From contig NZ_JAFGYF010000002.1 in assembly GCF_016921195.1 (NCBI RefSeq), positions 558,001-622,000 of the forward strand: a DNA stretch of 64,000 nt, in the 5' to 3' direction. The DNA is from Cellulosimicrobium cellulans. Lineage in GTDB: Bacteria; Actinomycetota; Actinomycetes; Actinomycetales; Cellulomonadaceae. The notes beneath the pieces are model-generated. The model saw only the letters and a program-made list of their open reading frames with translations, was not told the DNA's origin and made no database searches. The position numbers and the translations under genes are program-made. Positions 16,753-29,727 of this stretch are shown here, one piece after another (within the stretch, counting starts at the first letter, position 1; every line of letters begins with the position of its first letter).

Positions 16753-16772
16753 GGCCGGCTCCTCGGCGCTCG

Positions 16773-19088
16773 TCAGAGCGCGCCGTGGAAGGTGCGCGAG
16801 AGCACGTCCAGCTGCTGCTCACGCGTGAGGCGGACGAAGTTCACCGCGTACCCGGACACGCGGATCGTCAGCTGGGGGTAGTTCTCCGGGTGGTCCATGG
16901 CGTCCAGGAGCGTCTCGCGGTTCAGCACGTTGACGTTCATGTGGTAGCCCTCGGACCCGATGTAGGCGTCCAGGAGGCCGGCGAGGTTGGTGACCTGCTC
17001 CTCCGTGGTGCGACCGAGGCCGCTCGGCACGACGGTGTTGGTCAGCGAGATGCCGTCCTGCGCCTCGTCGTACGGCAGCTTGGCCACCGACAGCGCCGAG
17101 GCGAGCATGCCGTGCGTGTCGCGCCCGTTCATCGGGTTGGCGCCCGGGGCGAACGGCTCGCCGGCGCGGCGGCCGTCGGGCGTGTTCCCCGTCGCCTTCC
17201 CGTACACGACGTTCGACGTGATCGTCAGCACCGACTGCGTCGGCACGGCGTCACGGTATGTCGGGTGCGAGCGCACCTTCGCCATGAACCGCTCGACGAG
17301 GTCGACGGCGATGGCGTCGGCCCGGTCGTCGTCGTTGCCGTACGTGGGGTACTCGCCCTCGGTCACGTAGTCGACGACGAGACCGCGCTCGTCGCGGACG
17401 ACGGAGACCTTCGCGTGCTTGATCGCCGAGAGCGAGTCCGCCGCGACGGACAGGCCCGCGATGCCGCACGCCATCGTCCGCAGCACGTCCTTGTCGTGCA
17501 GCGCCATCTCGATGCGCTCGTACGCGTACTTGTCGTGCGACCAGTGGATGCAGTTGAGCGCCTCGACGTACGTCTCGGCGAGCCAGTCCATCGTCGCGTC
17601 GAACTTCGCCATGACGTCGTCGAAGTCGAGCACGTCGCCCTCGACGGGCGCCGCCACGGGCGACACCTGCTTGCCCGAGATCTCGTCGCGCCCGCCGTTG
17701 ATCGCGTAGAGCAGCGTCTTGGCGAGGTTCACGCGGGCGCCGAAGAACTGCATCTGCTTGCCGACCCGCATCGGGGACACGCAGCACGCGATCGCCGCGT
17801 CGTCGCCCCAGTGCCGGCGGATGAGCTCGTCCGACTCGTACTGGACGGCCGACGTGTCGATCGAGACCTGCGCGCAGTAGTCCTTGAAGCCCTGCGGCAG
17901 CTCCGGGCTCCAGAAGACCGTCATGTTCGGCTCCGGGGCCGGGCCGAGGTTGTAGAGCGTCTGGAGGAACCGGAACGAGTTCTTCGTGACGAGCGGGCGC
18001 CCGTCCTCGCCCATGCCGCCGATGGTCTCGGTGACCCACGTCGGGTCGCCGGAGAACAGGGCGTCGTACTCGGGTGTGCGCAGGAACCGCACGATGCGCA
18101 GCTTGATGACGAAGTCGTCGATGATCTCCTGCGCCTCGGACTCCGTGATGCGGCCGGCCTCGAGGTCGCGGTCGATGAACACGTCGAGGAACGTCGACGT
18201 GCGACCGAGCGACATGGCGGCGCCGTTCTGCTCCTTCACCGCGGCGAGGTAGGCGAAGTACAGCCACTGCACGGCCTCCCGGGCGGTGGTCGCCGGACCC
18301 GAGATGTCGTAGCCGTACCCGGCCGCCATCTCCTTGAGCTCGCCCAGCGCGCGGATCTGCTCCGCGTGCTCCTCGCGCTCGCGCACGACCTGCTCGCTGA
18401 ACGGCTGCGTGTCGAGGCCGAGCTTGTCGAGCTTCTTCGCGGCGATCAGGGCGTCGACGCCGTAGAGCGCGACGCGGCGGTAGTCGCCGATGATCCGGCC
18501 GCGGCCGTAGGCGTCGGGCAGCCCGGTGATGATGTGCGAGCTGCGCGCGGCGCGCACGTTCGGAGGGTAGACGTCGAACACGCCCTGGTTGTGCGTCTTG
18601 CGGTACTCGGTGAAGACCTTCTTCAGGGTCTCGTCGACCTCGTAGCCGTAGGTCTGGAGCGCGCCCTCGACCATGCGCCAGCCGCCGTTCGGCATGATCG
18701 CCCGCTTGAGGGGCGCGTCGGTCTGGAGGCCGACGATCACCTCGTGCGCCTTGTCGATGTAGCCGGGCGCGTGCGCCGTGATCCCCGCGGGCGTGTGGGG
18801 GTCGACGTCGTAGATCCCCATCTCCCGCTCCTCGGGGAACATGGCGGAGAGCGTCTGCCAGATGCCCGTCGTGCGCTCCGTGGGGCCGGCGAGGAACGAC
18901 GCGTCGCCCGTGTAGGGACGGTAGTTGCGCTGGATGAAGTCGCGCACGTCGACCGTGTCGCGCCACGGGCCGTCGGAGAAGCCCTCCCAGGCGGGGACGT
19001 GCGCGGTGTCGTGCTGCGGGTCGACGGTTCCCGCCTCGGCCGCGCGGCCGCCGCTCGTCGTGCCGGGTGCCTCGGAAACGCTGGTCAT
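16773..19088 (-). CDS. pflB: Formate C-acetyltransferase (pyruvate formate-lyase)
   Basis: The 771-residue glycyl-radical enzyme converts pyruvate and CoA to acetyl-CoA and formate, feeding mixed-acid fermentation. The adjacent Cys pair in [14 protein letters not shown] forms the catalytic thiyl site, and [10 protein letters not shown] near the C-terminus carries the radical Gly (about residue 746). The ATG at 19088 has GGGAGGT upstream and matches family length; an in-frame extension to 19331 would add a low-complexity Arg/Pro segment and is rejected. pflA follows after 20 bp. The upstream region holds a Rex/Crp-like palindrome, fitting control by NADH/NAD+ ratio or cAMP (inference). Confidence 0.97.
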   Translation of the reverse strand: MTSVSEAPGTTSGGRAAEAGTVDPQHDTAHVPAWEGFSDGPWRDTVDVRDFIQRNYRPYTGDASFLAGPTERTTGIWQTLSAMFPEEREMGIYDVDPHTPAGITAHAPGYIDKAHEVIVGLQTDAPLKRAIMPNGGWRMVEGALQTYGYEVDETLKKVFTEYRKTHNQGVFDVYPPNVRAARSSHIITGLPDAYGRGRIIGDYRRVALYGVDALIAAKKLDKLGLDTQPFSEQVVREREEHAEQIRALGELKEMAAGYGYDISGPATTAREAVQWLYFAYLAAVKEQNGAAMSLGRTSTFLDVFIDRDLEAGRITESEAQEIIDDFVIKLRIVRFLRTPEYDALFSGDPTWVTETIGGMGEDGRPLVTKNSFRFLQTLYNLGPAPEPNMTVFWSPELPQGFKDYCAQVSIDTSAVQYESDELIRRHWGDDAAIACCVSPMRVGKQMQFFGARVNLAKTLLYAINGGRDEISGKQVSPVAAPVEGDVLDFDDVMAKFDATMDWLAETYVEALNCIHWSHDKYAYERIEMALHDKDVLRTMACGIAGLSVAADSLSAIKHAKVSVVRDERGLVVDYVTEGEYPTYGNDDDRADAIAVDLVERFMAKVRSHPTYRDAVPTQSVLTITSNVVYGKATGNTPDGRRAGEPFAPGANPMNGRDTHGMLASALSVAKLPYDEAQDGISLTNTVVPSGLGRTTEEQVTNLAGLLDAYIGSEGYHMNVNVLNRETLLDAMDHPENYPQLTIRVSGYAVNFVRLTREQQLDVLSRTFHGAL

Positions 19089-19294
19089 CTGGACCTCCCT
19101 CGTGCCTGACGCGCGGGTCCGCGCGCCGGCCGGACCCGCCGGTCCCGCGGGGCCCCGGGTGGAGGCCCTCGGTCGAGGTTCCGACGGGCTCCTTCGCCAC
19201 CTCCAGGCTAGGTTCGCGACGCTCCTCCCGGAGGGGTTTCGGGGCCCCTGGGGACCTAGGTCCCGACCCGGGCGAGGCCCGGCGCGATCAGCCA

Positions 19295-19318
19295 AGAACC
19301 GCGGTATTCTGCGGTTCT
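19295..19318. repeat. 8-bp inverted repeat upstream of pflB
   Basis: AGAACCGC (19295-19302) and GCGGTTCT (19311-19318) flank an 8-nt spacer. It could be a second regulator site or part of the pflB leader. Confidence 0.4.
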
Positions 19319-19348
19319 CGAGGGTGGGCACCGGTCCGGCGCCAGCTT

Positions 19349-19368
19349 CTTGTGATGACCTTCACAAG
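19349..19368. promoter_or_regulatory. Rex- or Crp-like operator
   Basis: The palindrome is CTTGTGA-TGACCT-TCACAAG. The outer TTGTGA/TCACAA halves match the Rex redox-sensor consensus TTGTGAAnnnnTTCACAA at all but one position. TGTGA-N6-TCACA also equals the Crp/GlxR consensus. Rex commonly represses fermentation genes, which fits pflB. The distance to pflB is about 260 bp and to the divergent gene about 110 bp. Confidence 0.65.
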
Positions 19369-19477
19369 CCCTCCCCGCCCTCGGCCACCACGTGTCCGGG
19401 GCCGTCGTGACGCACGACACGGACGCACGTCACACGCTCGCCCGACGAGGCGACGGCTTCCGTGTGAGACTGCCCGG

Positions 19478-20575
19478 GTGAAGCGCACCGTAGGGGTCGA
19501 GGAAGAGTTCCTGCTCGTCGGCGACGACGGGCACCCGGTCGCCCGGGCCGCGGAGGCCCTGGAGGCGTCGGGCACCGACGAGAAGGGCGGCGGGACCGGC
19601 TCGCTCGAGTCGGAGTTCATGGAGGAGCAGCTCGAGACCGCGACGCACCCGCGTCGCGAGCTCGACGACCTCGCGACGGAGATCCGCGAGGGCCGTCGGC
19701 GCGCCCAGGAGGCCGCGGACCGCGTCGGCGCCCGGGTCGCCGCGCTCTCCACCTCACCGCTGCCCTTCGAGGGCACGACCGTCTCCCGCCTGCGCTACCT
19801 GGAGGCCCGCGCCGCGTTCGGGCTCACGGCGCGCGAGCAGCTCACGAGCGGGTGCCACGTGCACGTCGCCGTCGCGGACGACACCGAGGGCGTCGCCGTC
19901 CTCGACCGCATCGGGCCCTGGCTGTCCACGCTCCTCGCCCTGAGCACCAACTCCCCGTTCTGGCAGGGCCAGGACAGCGGATACGCGAGCTTCCGGTCCC
20001 AGGTCTGGTCCCGCTGGCCGACCTCGGGCCCGACGCGCGCGTTCGGTACGCCCGAGGCCTACCGGGAGGCGGTCGACGGGCTCGTCGCGACCGGGACGAT
20101 CCTCGACGAGAACATGGTCTACTTCGACGCCCGGCTGTCGTCGCGCTACCCGACGGTCGAGATCCGCGTCGCCGACGTGTGCCTCGACCCCGACACGGCG
20201 ACGCTCCTCGCGGCCCTCAGCCGCGGCCTCGTCGAGACGGCGGCACGCGCCGCCGCGGACGGCACCGCTCCCCCGGAGCTGCGCCCCGAGATCCTTCGGA
20301 CCGCGTCGTGGCGCGCCGGGCGCTCGGGCCTCGAGGAGGACCTCGTCTCGCCTCTCACGTGGCGCCCCGCCCCGGCGCACGACGTCGTCGGCCAGCTCGT
20401 CGCGCACGTGCGCGACGCGCTCGTCGACGCGGGCGACCTCGACACCGTGACCGAGCTGCTCGGCCGGCTCTGGTCCGGCGGCAACGGTGCCCAGCGCCAA
20501 CGGGCGTGGCACGCGGCGTCCGGCGGGGACCTGCGCGCCGTCGTCGAGGAGGCCGTGAAGGTCACGCACTCCTGA
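19478..20575 (+). CDS. YbdK-type carboxylate-amine ligase (glutamate-cysteine ligase 2 family)
   Basis: The 365-residue ATP-dependent ligase has the family opening TVGVEEEFLLV, which supplies metal-binding Glu residues, followed by SEFMEEQLETATHP, LTSGCHVHVAV and LSTNSPFWQGQDSGYASFR. RYPTVEIRVADVCLD lies near the end. Family members are annotated as weak glutamate-cysteine ligases; since actinobacteria of this kind use mycothiol, the true substrate may differ. The GTG at 19478 begins exactly at the conserved N-terminus. It is divergent from pflB and could share the palindrome, though a functional link is not obvious. Confidence 0.88.
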   Translation: MKRTVGVEEEFLLVGDDGHPVARAAEALEASGTDEKGGGTGSLESEFMEEQLETATHPRRELDDLATEIREGRRRAQEAADRVGARVAALSTSPLPFEGTTVSRLRYLEARAAFGLTAREQLTSGCHVHVAVADDTEGVAVLDRIGPWLSTLLALSTNSPFWQGQDSGYASFRSQVWSRWPTSGPTRAFGTPEAYREAVDGLVATGTILDENMVYFDARLSSRYPTVEIRVADVCLDPDTATLLAALSRGLVETAARAAADGTAPPELRPEILRTASWRAGRSGLEEDLVSPLTWRPAPAHDVVGQLVAHVRDALVDAGDLDTVTELLGRLWSGGNGAQRQRAWHAASGGDLRAVVEEAVKVTHS

Positions 20576-20587
20576 GCGACCGCGAGG

Positions 20588-20618
20588 CGGCCGGTTGCGC
20601 TGCGTGGTGCGCCGGCCG
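20588..20618. terminator. Hairpin between convergent genes
   Basis: CGGCCGG (20588-20594) pairs with CCGGCCG (20612-20618) between the convergent ybdK-like and HAD genes. The stem is short with a 17-nt loop, so strength is uncertain. Confidence 0.4.
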
Positions 20619-20622
20619 GGCG

Positions 20623-21276
20623 TCAGACGGTGACCGCCGTGCAGGCCGCGAGCGCCCCGAGGGTCGTGGTCGCCACGACGTCGGGCGCGGCGCCGCCCTT
20701 CCAGGCCCGGCCGTGCGACACCCACGCGGTCCGCACGCCCGCCGCCTGCCCCGCCGCGACGTCGAGGTGGGCCGCGTCGCCGACCATCCACACCCCGGCG
20801 CGCTCGACGTCCTGCGCTCCGACGCGGTCGAGCGCGATCTCGAGCAGGCGTGGGTCGGGCTTGGCGACGCCCTCCTCGTCGGAGACGACGATCGCGTCGA
20901 CGTGGGGCTCGACCGCGCAGCGGGCGATCTTGCCGCGTTGCTGCGCGGACGTGCCGTTCGTGACGACGACGACCCGGTCGCCGCGGTCGCGCAGGGCGTC
21001 GAGGGCGTCGAGCACGCCGGCGTAGGCGCGCACGTGCTCGAGGATGCCGCGGCGGAAGCGGGCCACCACGGCGTCCAGGTCCGCCTCGCCGCCCAGCCGG
21101 TCGAGGATGACGCGCGCCACGGCGCGCTTGGGCGCGTGGCCGCCCTGGTCGGCAGCGACGATCGCCGCGAGGTCGGAGGCGTCGCGACCCGCGTGCGCGA
21201 CTGCCTCGGCCGCCCAGGCGGCGAAGGCGTCGTCGCGCCCGACGAGCGTGTTGTCGAGGTCCAGGAGCCAGATCAC
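20623..21276 (-). CDS. HAD-superfamily hydrolase
   Basis: This 217-residue protein has the haloacid-dehalogenase fold: motif I WLLDLDNTLVG (nucleophile Asp and acid Asp), motif II VVVVTNGTSAQQ, motif III Lys in EGVAKPDPRLLE, and motif IV VWMVGDAAHLDVAAG. A helical cap follows motif I, as in subfamily IA phosphatases such as phosphoglycolate or nucleotide phosphatases. The substrate is not predictable. The start is a GTG at 21276 with TAGGGT seven nt before it; a much longer in-frame Arg-rich extension is rejected. Confidence 0.88.
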   Translation of the reverse strand: MIWLLDLDNTLVGRDDAFAAWAAEAVAHAGRDASDLAAIVAADQGGHAPKRAVARVILDRLGGEADLDAVVARFRRGILEHVRAYAGVLDALDALRDRGDRVVVVTNGTSAQQRGKIARCAVEPHVDAIVVSDEEGVAKPDPRLLEIALDRVGAQDVERAGVWMVGDAAHLDVAAGQAAGVRTAWVSHGRAWKGGAAPDVVATTTLGALAACTAVTV

Positions 21277-21283
21277 GCGCCGG

Positions 21284-21289
21284 ACCCTA
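21284..21289 (-). promoter_or_regulatory. -10 element TAGGGT, leaderless start of the HAD gene
   Basis: The minus-strand TAGGGT is followed by 7 nt and then GTG at 21276. Confidence 0.5.
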
Positions 21290-21377
21290 GCGCGCCGCGC
21301 CGGTGCGCCGCCCCCGCGTCCGCGCCGCGACCACGGCGCCCCGAGGCCGCCGTCGGGCCGATCGCGATCCGCGGCGC

Positions 21378-23291
21378 TCAGCCGCGCGCGAGGGCCGCGA
21401 GCGCGTCCAGCACGTCGCGCGCGACGTCGGCCGCGGTGAGCCGGTACGCCGACGCCACCTGGTCGCGGGTCGCGTGGTCGAGGAACTGCGCAGGCAGCCC
21501 GAGCGCGTGCACCGGGGTGCGCACGCCGGCCTCGAGCGAGCGCTGCGCGAGGAGCGCGCCCACGCCGCCGTCCGCGACGCCGTCCTCCACGCTCACGACG
21601 AGGTCGTGCTCGCCCGCGAGCTTGACGAGCGCGCTCGGCATCGGCAGGACCCACGTCGGCGAGGCGACGGTCACGTCGACGCCGTGCGCCGTGAGGGACT
21701 CCGCCGCGTCGAGCGCGACGCGCGCCATGGACCCGGGCCCGACGAGCAGGACCCGAGCGCGGGGAGCCGCACCCTGCGGAGCGGTCTTCGGCGCCTCGCC
21801 CGGCGCGGCGAGCAGGTCCACGCCGTCCACGGTGTCGACGGCGGGGAGCGGGTCCCCGAGCGCTCCCTTGGGATAGCGCACGACCGTGGGCGCGTCGTCG
21901 ACGTCCACGGCTTCGCGCAGCGCCGTCCGCAGCGTGTCCTCGTCGCGCGGCGCGGCGAGCCGCAGGCCGGGCACGATGCGCAGCATCGCCATGTCCCACA
22001 TGCCGTTGTGGCTCGCGCCGTCGTCGCCCGTGATGCCCGCGCGGTCGAGGACGAACGTCACCCCCGCCTTGTGCAGCGCGACGTCCATGAGGACCTGGTC
22101 GAACGCGCGGTTGAGGAACGTCGCGTACACGGCGACGACGGGGTGCAGCCCTGCGAACGCCATGCCCGCGGCGGACGTGGCGGCGTGCTGCTCGGCGATG
22201 CCGACGTCGAACGTGCGCTCCGGGAACGCCTGCGCGAACGGCTTGAGGCCCACGGGCTCGAGCATGGCCGCGGTGATCGCGACGACGTCGGACCGGCGGC
22301 GGCCGATCTGGACGATCTCGTCCGCGAAGACGCTCGTCCAGCCGAAGCGCGACGGCGCGACGGGCAGGCCGGTCTCGGGGTGGATCTTGCCGACGGCGTG
22401 GAAGCGGTCGGCGACGTCCTGCTCGGCGGGCGTGTAGCCGCGCCCCTTCTCGGTGATCGCGTGCACGATCACGGGCGCCCCGTACGCCTTGGCCCGGCGC
22501 AGCGCGTGCTCCATGGCCTCGACGTCATGGCCGTCGACGGGACCGACGTACTTGATGCCGAGGTCCTCGAACATGCCCTGCGGCGCGACGACGTCCTTGA
22601 GGCCCTTCTTCAGGCCGTGCAGCCACTCGTACGCGAACCTGCCGGGCGCGCCGGACCGGTTGAGCGTGCGCTTGCCCCACTGCAGGAAGCTCTCGTAGCC
22701 GTGCGTCGTGCGCAGCGTGGACAGGTGGTGCGCGAGCCCGCCGATCGTGGGCGAGTAGGAGCGCCCGTTGTCGTTGACGACGACCACGAGCCGCCGGTCC
22801 TGGCTCTCCGCGATGTTGTTGAGCGCCTCCCAGGCCATGCCGCCGGTGAGCGCGCCGTCGCCGATCACCGCGACGACGTGTCGGTCGGTGAGGCCGCGCA
22901 CGACGTTCGCCTTGGCGATGCCGTCGCCCCACGAGAGCGCGGTGGACGCGTGCGAGTTCTCGACGACGTCGTGCTCCGACTCGGCGCGCGACGGGTACCC
23001 GGACAGCCCGCCCTGCTTGCGCAGCGCCGAGAAGTCCTGGCGCCCCGTGAGGAGCTTGTGGACGTAGGACTGGTGGCCCGTGTCGAACACGAACGTGTCC
23101 GTGGGCGAGGAGAACACGCGGTGCATCGCGATCGTGAGCTCCACGACCCCGAGGTTGGGACCGAGGTGGCCGCCCGTACGGGAGACGGAGTCGACGAGGA
23201 ACGCCCGGATCTCCGCGGCGAGCTCGCGAGCCTGCCCCGGGGTCAGCCGTTGCACGTCCTCGGGCGAGGTGATCGTGCCAAGCAGGCTCAT
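21378..23291 (-). CDS. dxs: 1-deoxy-D-xylulose-5-phosphate synthase
   Basis: The 637-residue thiamine-diphosphate enzyme joins pyruvate and glyceraldehyde 3-phosphate in the first step of the MEP isoprenoid pathway. The N-terminal TPP domain shows VGHQSYVHK-like [15 protein letters not shown] and the diphosphate-binding [18 protein letters not shown]. The central pyrimidine domain has [18 protein letters not shown] with the catalytic Glu and [15 protein letters not shown], and a transketolase C-terminal domain follows. The ATG at 23291 has GGAG upstream. A TAGAGT -10 lies about 40 bp before the start. Length is standard. Confidence 0.97.
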   Translation of the reverse strand: MSLLGTITSPEDVQRLTPGQARELAAEIRAFLVDSVSRTGGHLGPNLGVVELTIAMHRVFSSPTDTFVFDTGHQSYVHKLLTGRQDFSALRKQGGLSGYPSRAESEHDVVENSHASTALSWGDGIAKANVVRGLTDRHVVAVIGDGALTGGMAWEALNNIAESQDRRLVVVVNDNGRSYSPTIGGLAHHLSTLRTTHGYESFLQWGKRTLNRSGAPGRFAYEWLHGLKKGLKDVVAPQGMFEDLGIKYVGPVDGHDVEAMEHALRRAKAYGAPVIVHAITEKGRGYTPAEQDVADRFHAVGKIHPETGLPVAPSRFGWTSVFADEIVQIGRRRSDVVAITAAMLEPVGLKPFAQAFPERTFDVGIAEQHAATSAAGMAFAGLHPVVAVYATFLNRAFDQVLMDVALHKAGVTFVLDRAGITGDDGASHNGMWDMAMLRIVPGLRLAAPRDEDTLRTALREAVDVDDAPTVVRYPKGALGDPLPAVDTVDGVDLLAAPGEAPKTAPQGAAPRARVLLVGPGSMARVALDAAESLTAHGVDVTVASPTWVLPMPSALVKLAGEHDLVVSVEDGVADGGVGALLAQRSLEAGVRTPVHALGLPAQFLDHATRDQVASAYRLTAADVARDVLDALAALARG

Positions 23292-23330
23292 GCAGATGCT
23301 CCGTTCCGTTCCCGTGCGACCAGCCCGACA

Positions 23331-23336
23331 ACTCTA
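23331..23336 (-). promoter_or_regulatory. Candidate -10 (TAGAGT) of dxs
   Basis: The minus-strand TAGAGT would give a leader of roughly 33 nt carrying the GGAG ribosome binding site. The -35 is not evident. Confidence 0.45.
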
Positions 23337-23482
23337 GGCCGTCCGGGCTGATGACCTGCGCAGCGGTGCGCGGGGCGACGGGACCTTCACGCCATTGACC
23401 CACACTCCGGCGCCCCACGCACGGACCGCACCCCAGTGGAAGATCACTTCCGCAGTGCGGACACCGGCGGGTGCCGACCTCG

Positions 23483-25650
<2,168 letters not shown>

Positions 25651-25668
25651 CCCGGCGGCGCGCTCGCG

Positions 25669-26130
25669 TCAGGAGGGCTCGTGCGCCGACGGGCCGGAGA
25701 GCCGGCGGCCGAACCCGGGGTCGTCCGTGAGGGTCGCGTACGAGCGGCGCACGACCTCCTCCAGGACGCCGAGGTCGACGGCGTCGAGGTCCTTCACGTA
25801 GACGCAGCCCTTGCCCACGGTGTGCGGACCGAGGCGCTCCAGGAGCGCGGCGTGGGCGTCGACGCCGTCCATGAGGTACACGGTCGTCGCGGCCTTGCGC
25901 GGCGAGAATCCCGCCGCCGCCATGTCACCCTCGCGTCCGCTGGCGTAGCGGTAGTGGTACGTGCCGAACCCGACGATCGACGGACCCCACATCCGCGGCG
26001 GCTCCCCCGTGACCCGACCCATGAGCTCGACGAGCCGGAGCGCGTCGCGGCGCCGCACGGGATGGTCCACGGACCCGAGGAACTCCTCGACGTCGGCGCC
26101 GGTGGGCTGGGTCGTGCTCTCGCTCGCCAT
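25669..26130 (-). CDS. DUF1801 domain protein
   Basis: The 153-residue protein matches DUF1801 through RRRDALRLVELMGRVTGEPP, MWGPSIVGFGTYHYRYASGR and YVKDLDAVDLGVLEEVVRRS. The family is predicted to bind small ligands, but its role is unknown. No signal peptide or membrane segment is seen. It lies convergent to the Nudix gene (18-bp gap) and is alone in its transcript. Confidence 0.85.
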   Translation of the reverse strand: MASESTTQPTGADVEEFLGSVDHPVRRRDALRLVELMGRVTGEPPRMWGPSIVGFGTYHYRYASGREGDMAAAGFSPRKAATTVYLMDGVDAHAALLERLGPHTVGKGCVYVKDLDAVDLGVLEEVVRRSYATLTDDPGFGRRLSGPSAHEPS

Positions 26131-26157
26131 GCCTCAGTCTCTCGCGGTGGCGGCGCC

Positions 26158-26238
26158 GCGTGCGAGATCGGCACTCGCCTGCGCGTTCGGCGGCCGCGAC
26201 CGCCGATCTCGGCACGAGATGCCGATCTCGTCGCACGC
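26158..26238. repeat. Structured intergenic palindrome
   Basis: Outer arms 26158-26173 and 26220-26238 pair over 16 bp with a 3-nt bulge, around an inner CGGCGG/CCGCCG hairpin. The word GCCGATCTCG is repeated directly at about 26202 and 26221. It lies between the DUF1801 start and the acnA terminator and resembles a foldback repeat element rather than a gene. Confidence 0.5.
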
Positions 26239-26266
26239 CGTCCGCCGGGTACCCGGAGACGACGAC

Positions 26267-26296
26267 GGGGCGCCCACCTCGAGAGGTGAGCGCCCC
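26267..26296 (-). terminator. Intrinsic terminator of acnA
   Basis: The 14-bp stem (GGGGCGC-x-CACCTC paired with its complement, one mismatch) has a 2-nt apex. It sits about 50 bp beyond the acnA stop on the minus strand. Confidence 0.65.
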
Positions 26297-26345
26297 GCCG
26301 GGCGTGCGTGCGTCGTCGGGCAGTGCCCGGCGCGCTACCGGTGGC

Positions 26346-29165
<2,820 letters not shown>

Positions 29166-29325
29166 TCGTAGCTCCTTCGTGGCGAGACGGTGGCACGGAT
29201 GCCATGGTTCAGGGGGCTTCGCCCAGCCTACGCCGGGCCGGCGCGCCGCTCAGGCCGGGTCCGGAGGACCGCCCTGGCGGTGGTCGGCGGCTCGTCCACG
29301 ACCCGCTGCGACCTGCACCGTGACC

Positions 29326-29352
29326 AGCATACCCCATATATCTTGACGTCAA
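29326..29352 (-). promoter_or_regulatory. Candidate acnA promoter overlapping the palindrome
   Basis: The minus strand reads TTGACG (29352-29347), a 15-bp spacer, then TATGCT (29331-29326). The spacer is short of the ideal 17, but both hexamers are close to consensus. The -35 lies in the centre of the palindrome, so a bound regulator would block polymerase. Confidence 0.45.
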
Positions 29353-29361
29353 GATATATGG
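29334..29361. promoter_or_regulatory. Perfect 28-bp palindromic operator upstream of acnA
   Basis: Each 14-nt half reads CCATATATCTTGAC, with no spacer or mismatch. It is AT-rich in a 73% GC region. The core TATCTTGA/TCAAGATA resembles MarR-family (UrtR/TamR-like) operators; TamR is reported to control aconitase in Streptomyces coelicolor. The identity of the regulator is inference, and none is encoded nearby. Confidence 0.75.
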
Positions 29362-29402
29362 CCGCCGGCCCGCGCGAGCGCGTCGTGCCCACGGTTCCCG
29401 GC

Positions 29403-29627
29403 TCAGAGGTCGCAGTCGCAGAGCAGGTTGAGCTCGACGACCTGCTCGCCCTCGTCGGGCCGCGCCCAGGCCTCCGCCTCCGCGCGCGACGCGAAGCTCC
29501 GCCCCGCGAGCCGCCCGTTCGCCATCAGCACGCCCACGCCCACGACGTCCCGGACGTCGTCCGAGGCATGGGCGGTCGGCGCTTCCGTCGCAGCAGCCAC
29601 CGTCGTCGACCCGCTCGTGCTCGTCAC
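29403..29627 (-). CDS. Small hypothetical protein
   Basis: The 74-residue ORF starts at a GTG (29627) with GAGGGG just before it and ends in the unusual tail LNLLCDCDL. The Ala/Thr-rich first 20 residues are followed by DVVGVGVLMANGRLAGRSF and an acidic helix (SRAEAEAWARPDEGEQVVEL). Codon use has the expected GC-rich third positions. I do not recognise a family. It sits 42 bp from the acnA palindrome and divergent from nothing, in the same direction as the RNA methyltransferase 100 bp upstream. The CDC tail could bind metal, but this is speculation. Confidence 0.5.
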   Translation of the reverse strand: MTSTSGSTTVAAATEAPTAHASDDVRDVVGVGVLMANGRLAGRSFASRAEAEAWARPDEGEQVVELNLLCDCDL

Positions 29628-29727
29628 GCCCCTCACCGTCCCGCTCGTCCGATCGTCTCTCCATCCTCCTCCCCGGTCCCGGATCGGCGCACCCGGGTTC
29701 GCACGGGGCCGCCCGGCACCGGCGACG

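Larger units (their letters stand above)
19089..19477. promoter_or_regulatory. 389-bp divergent control region between pflB and the ybdK-like gene
   Basis: No convincing gene lies here. It holds the pflB ribosome binding site, an 8-bp inverted repeat at 19295-19318, a TTGTGA-type palindrome at 19349-19368, and a GAGACT hexamer (19466-19471) six nt before the GTG at 19478 that may act as a leaderless -10 for the ybdK-like gene. Local GC falls around the palindromes, as expected of a promoter. Confidence 0.6.

Noticed and set aside
16773-19331. A longer PflB start at 19331
   Set aside because: The added 81 residues are Arg/Pro-rich with no family match, and the strong GGGAGGT site precedes 19088.
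20623-21999. A 458-residue version of the HAD hydrolase
   Set aside because: The first 240 residues are an Arg-rich shadow of dxs. The HAD fold starts at the GTG at 21276.
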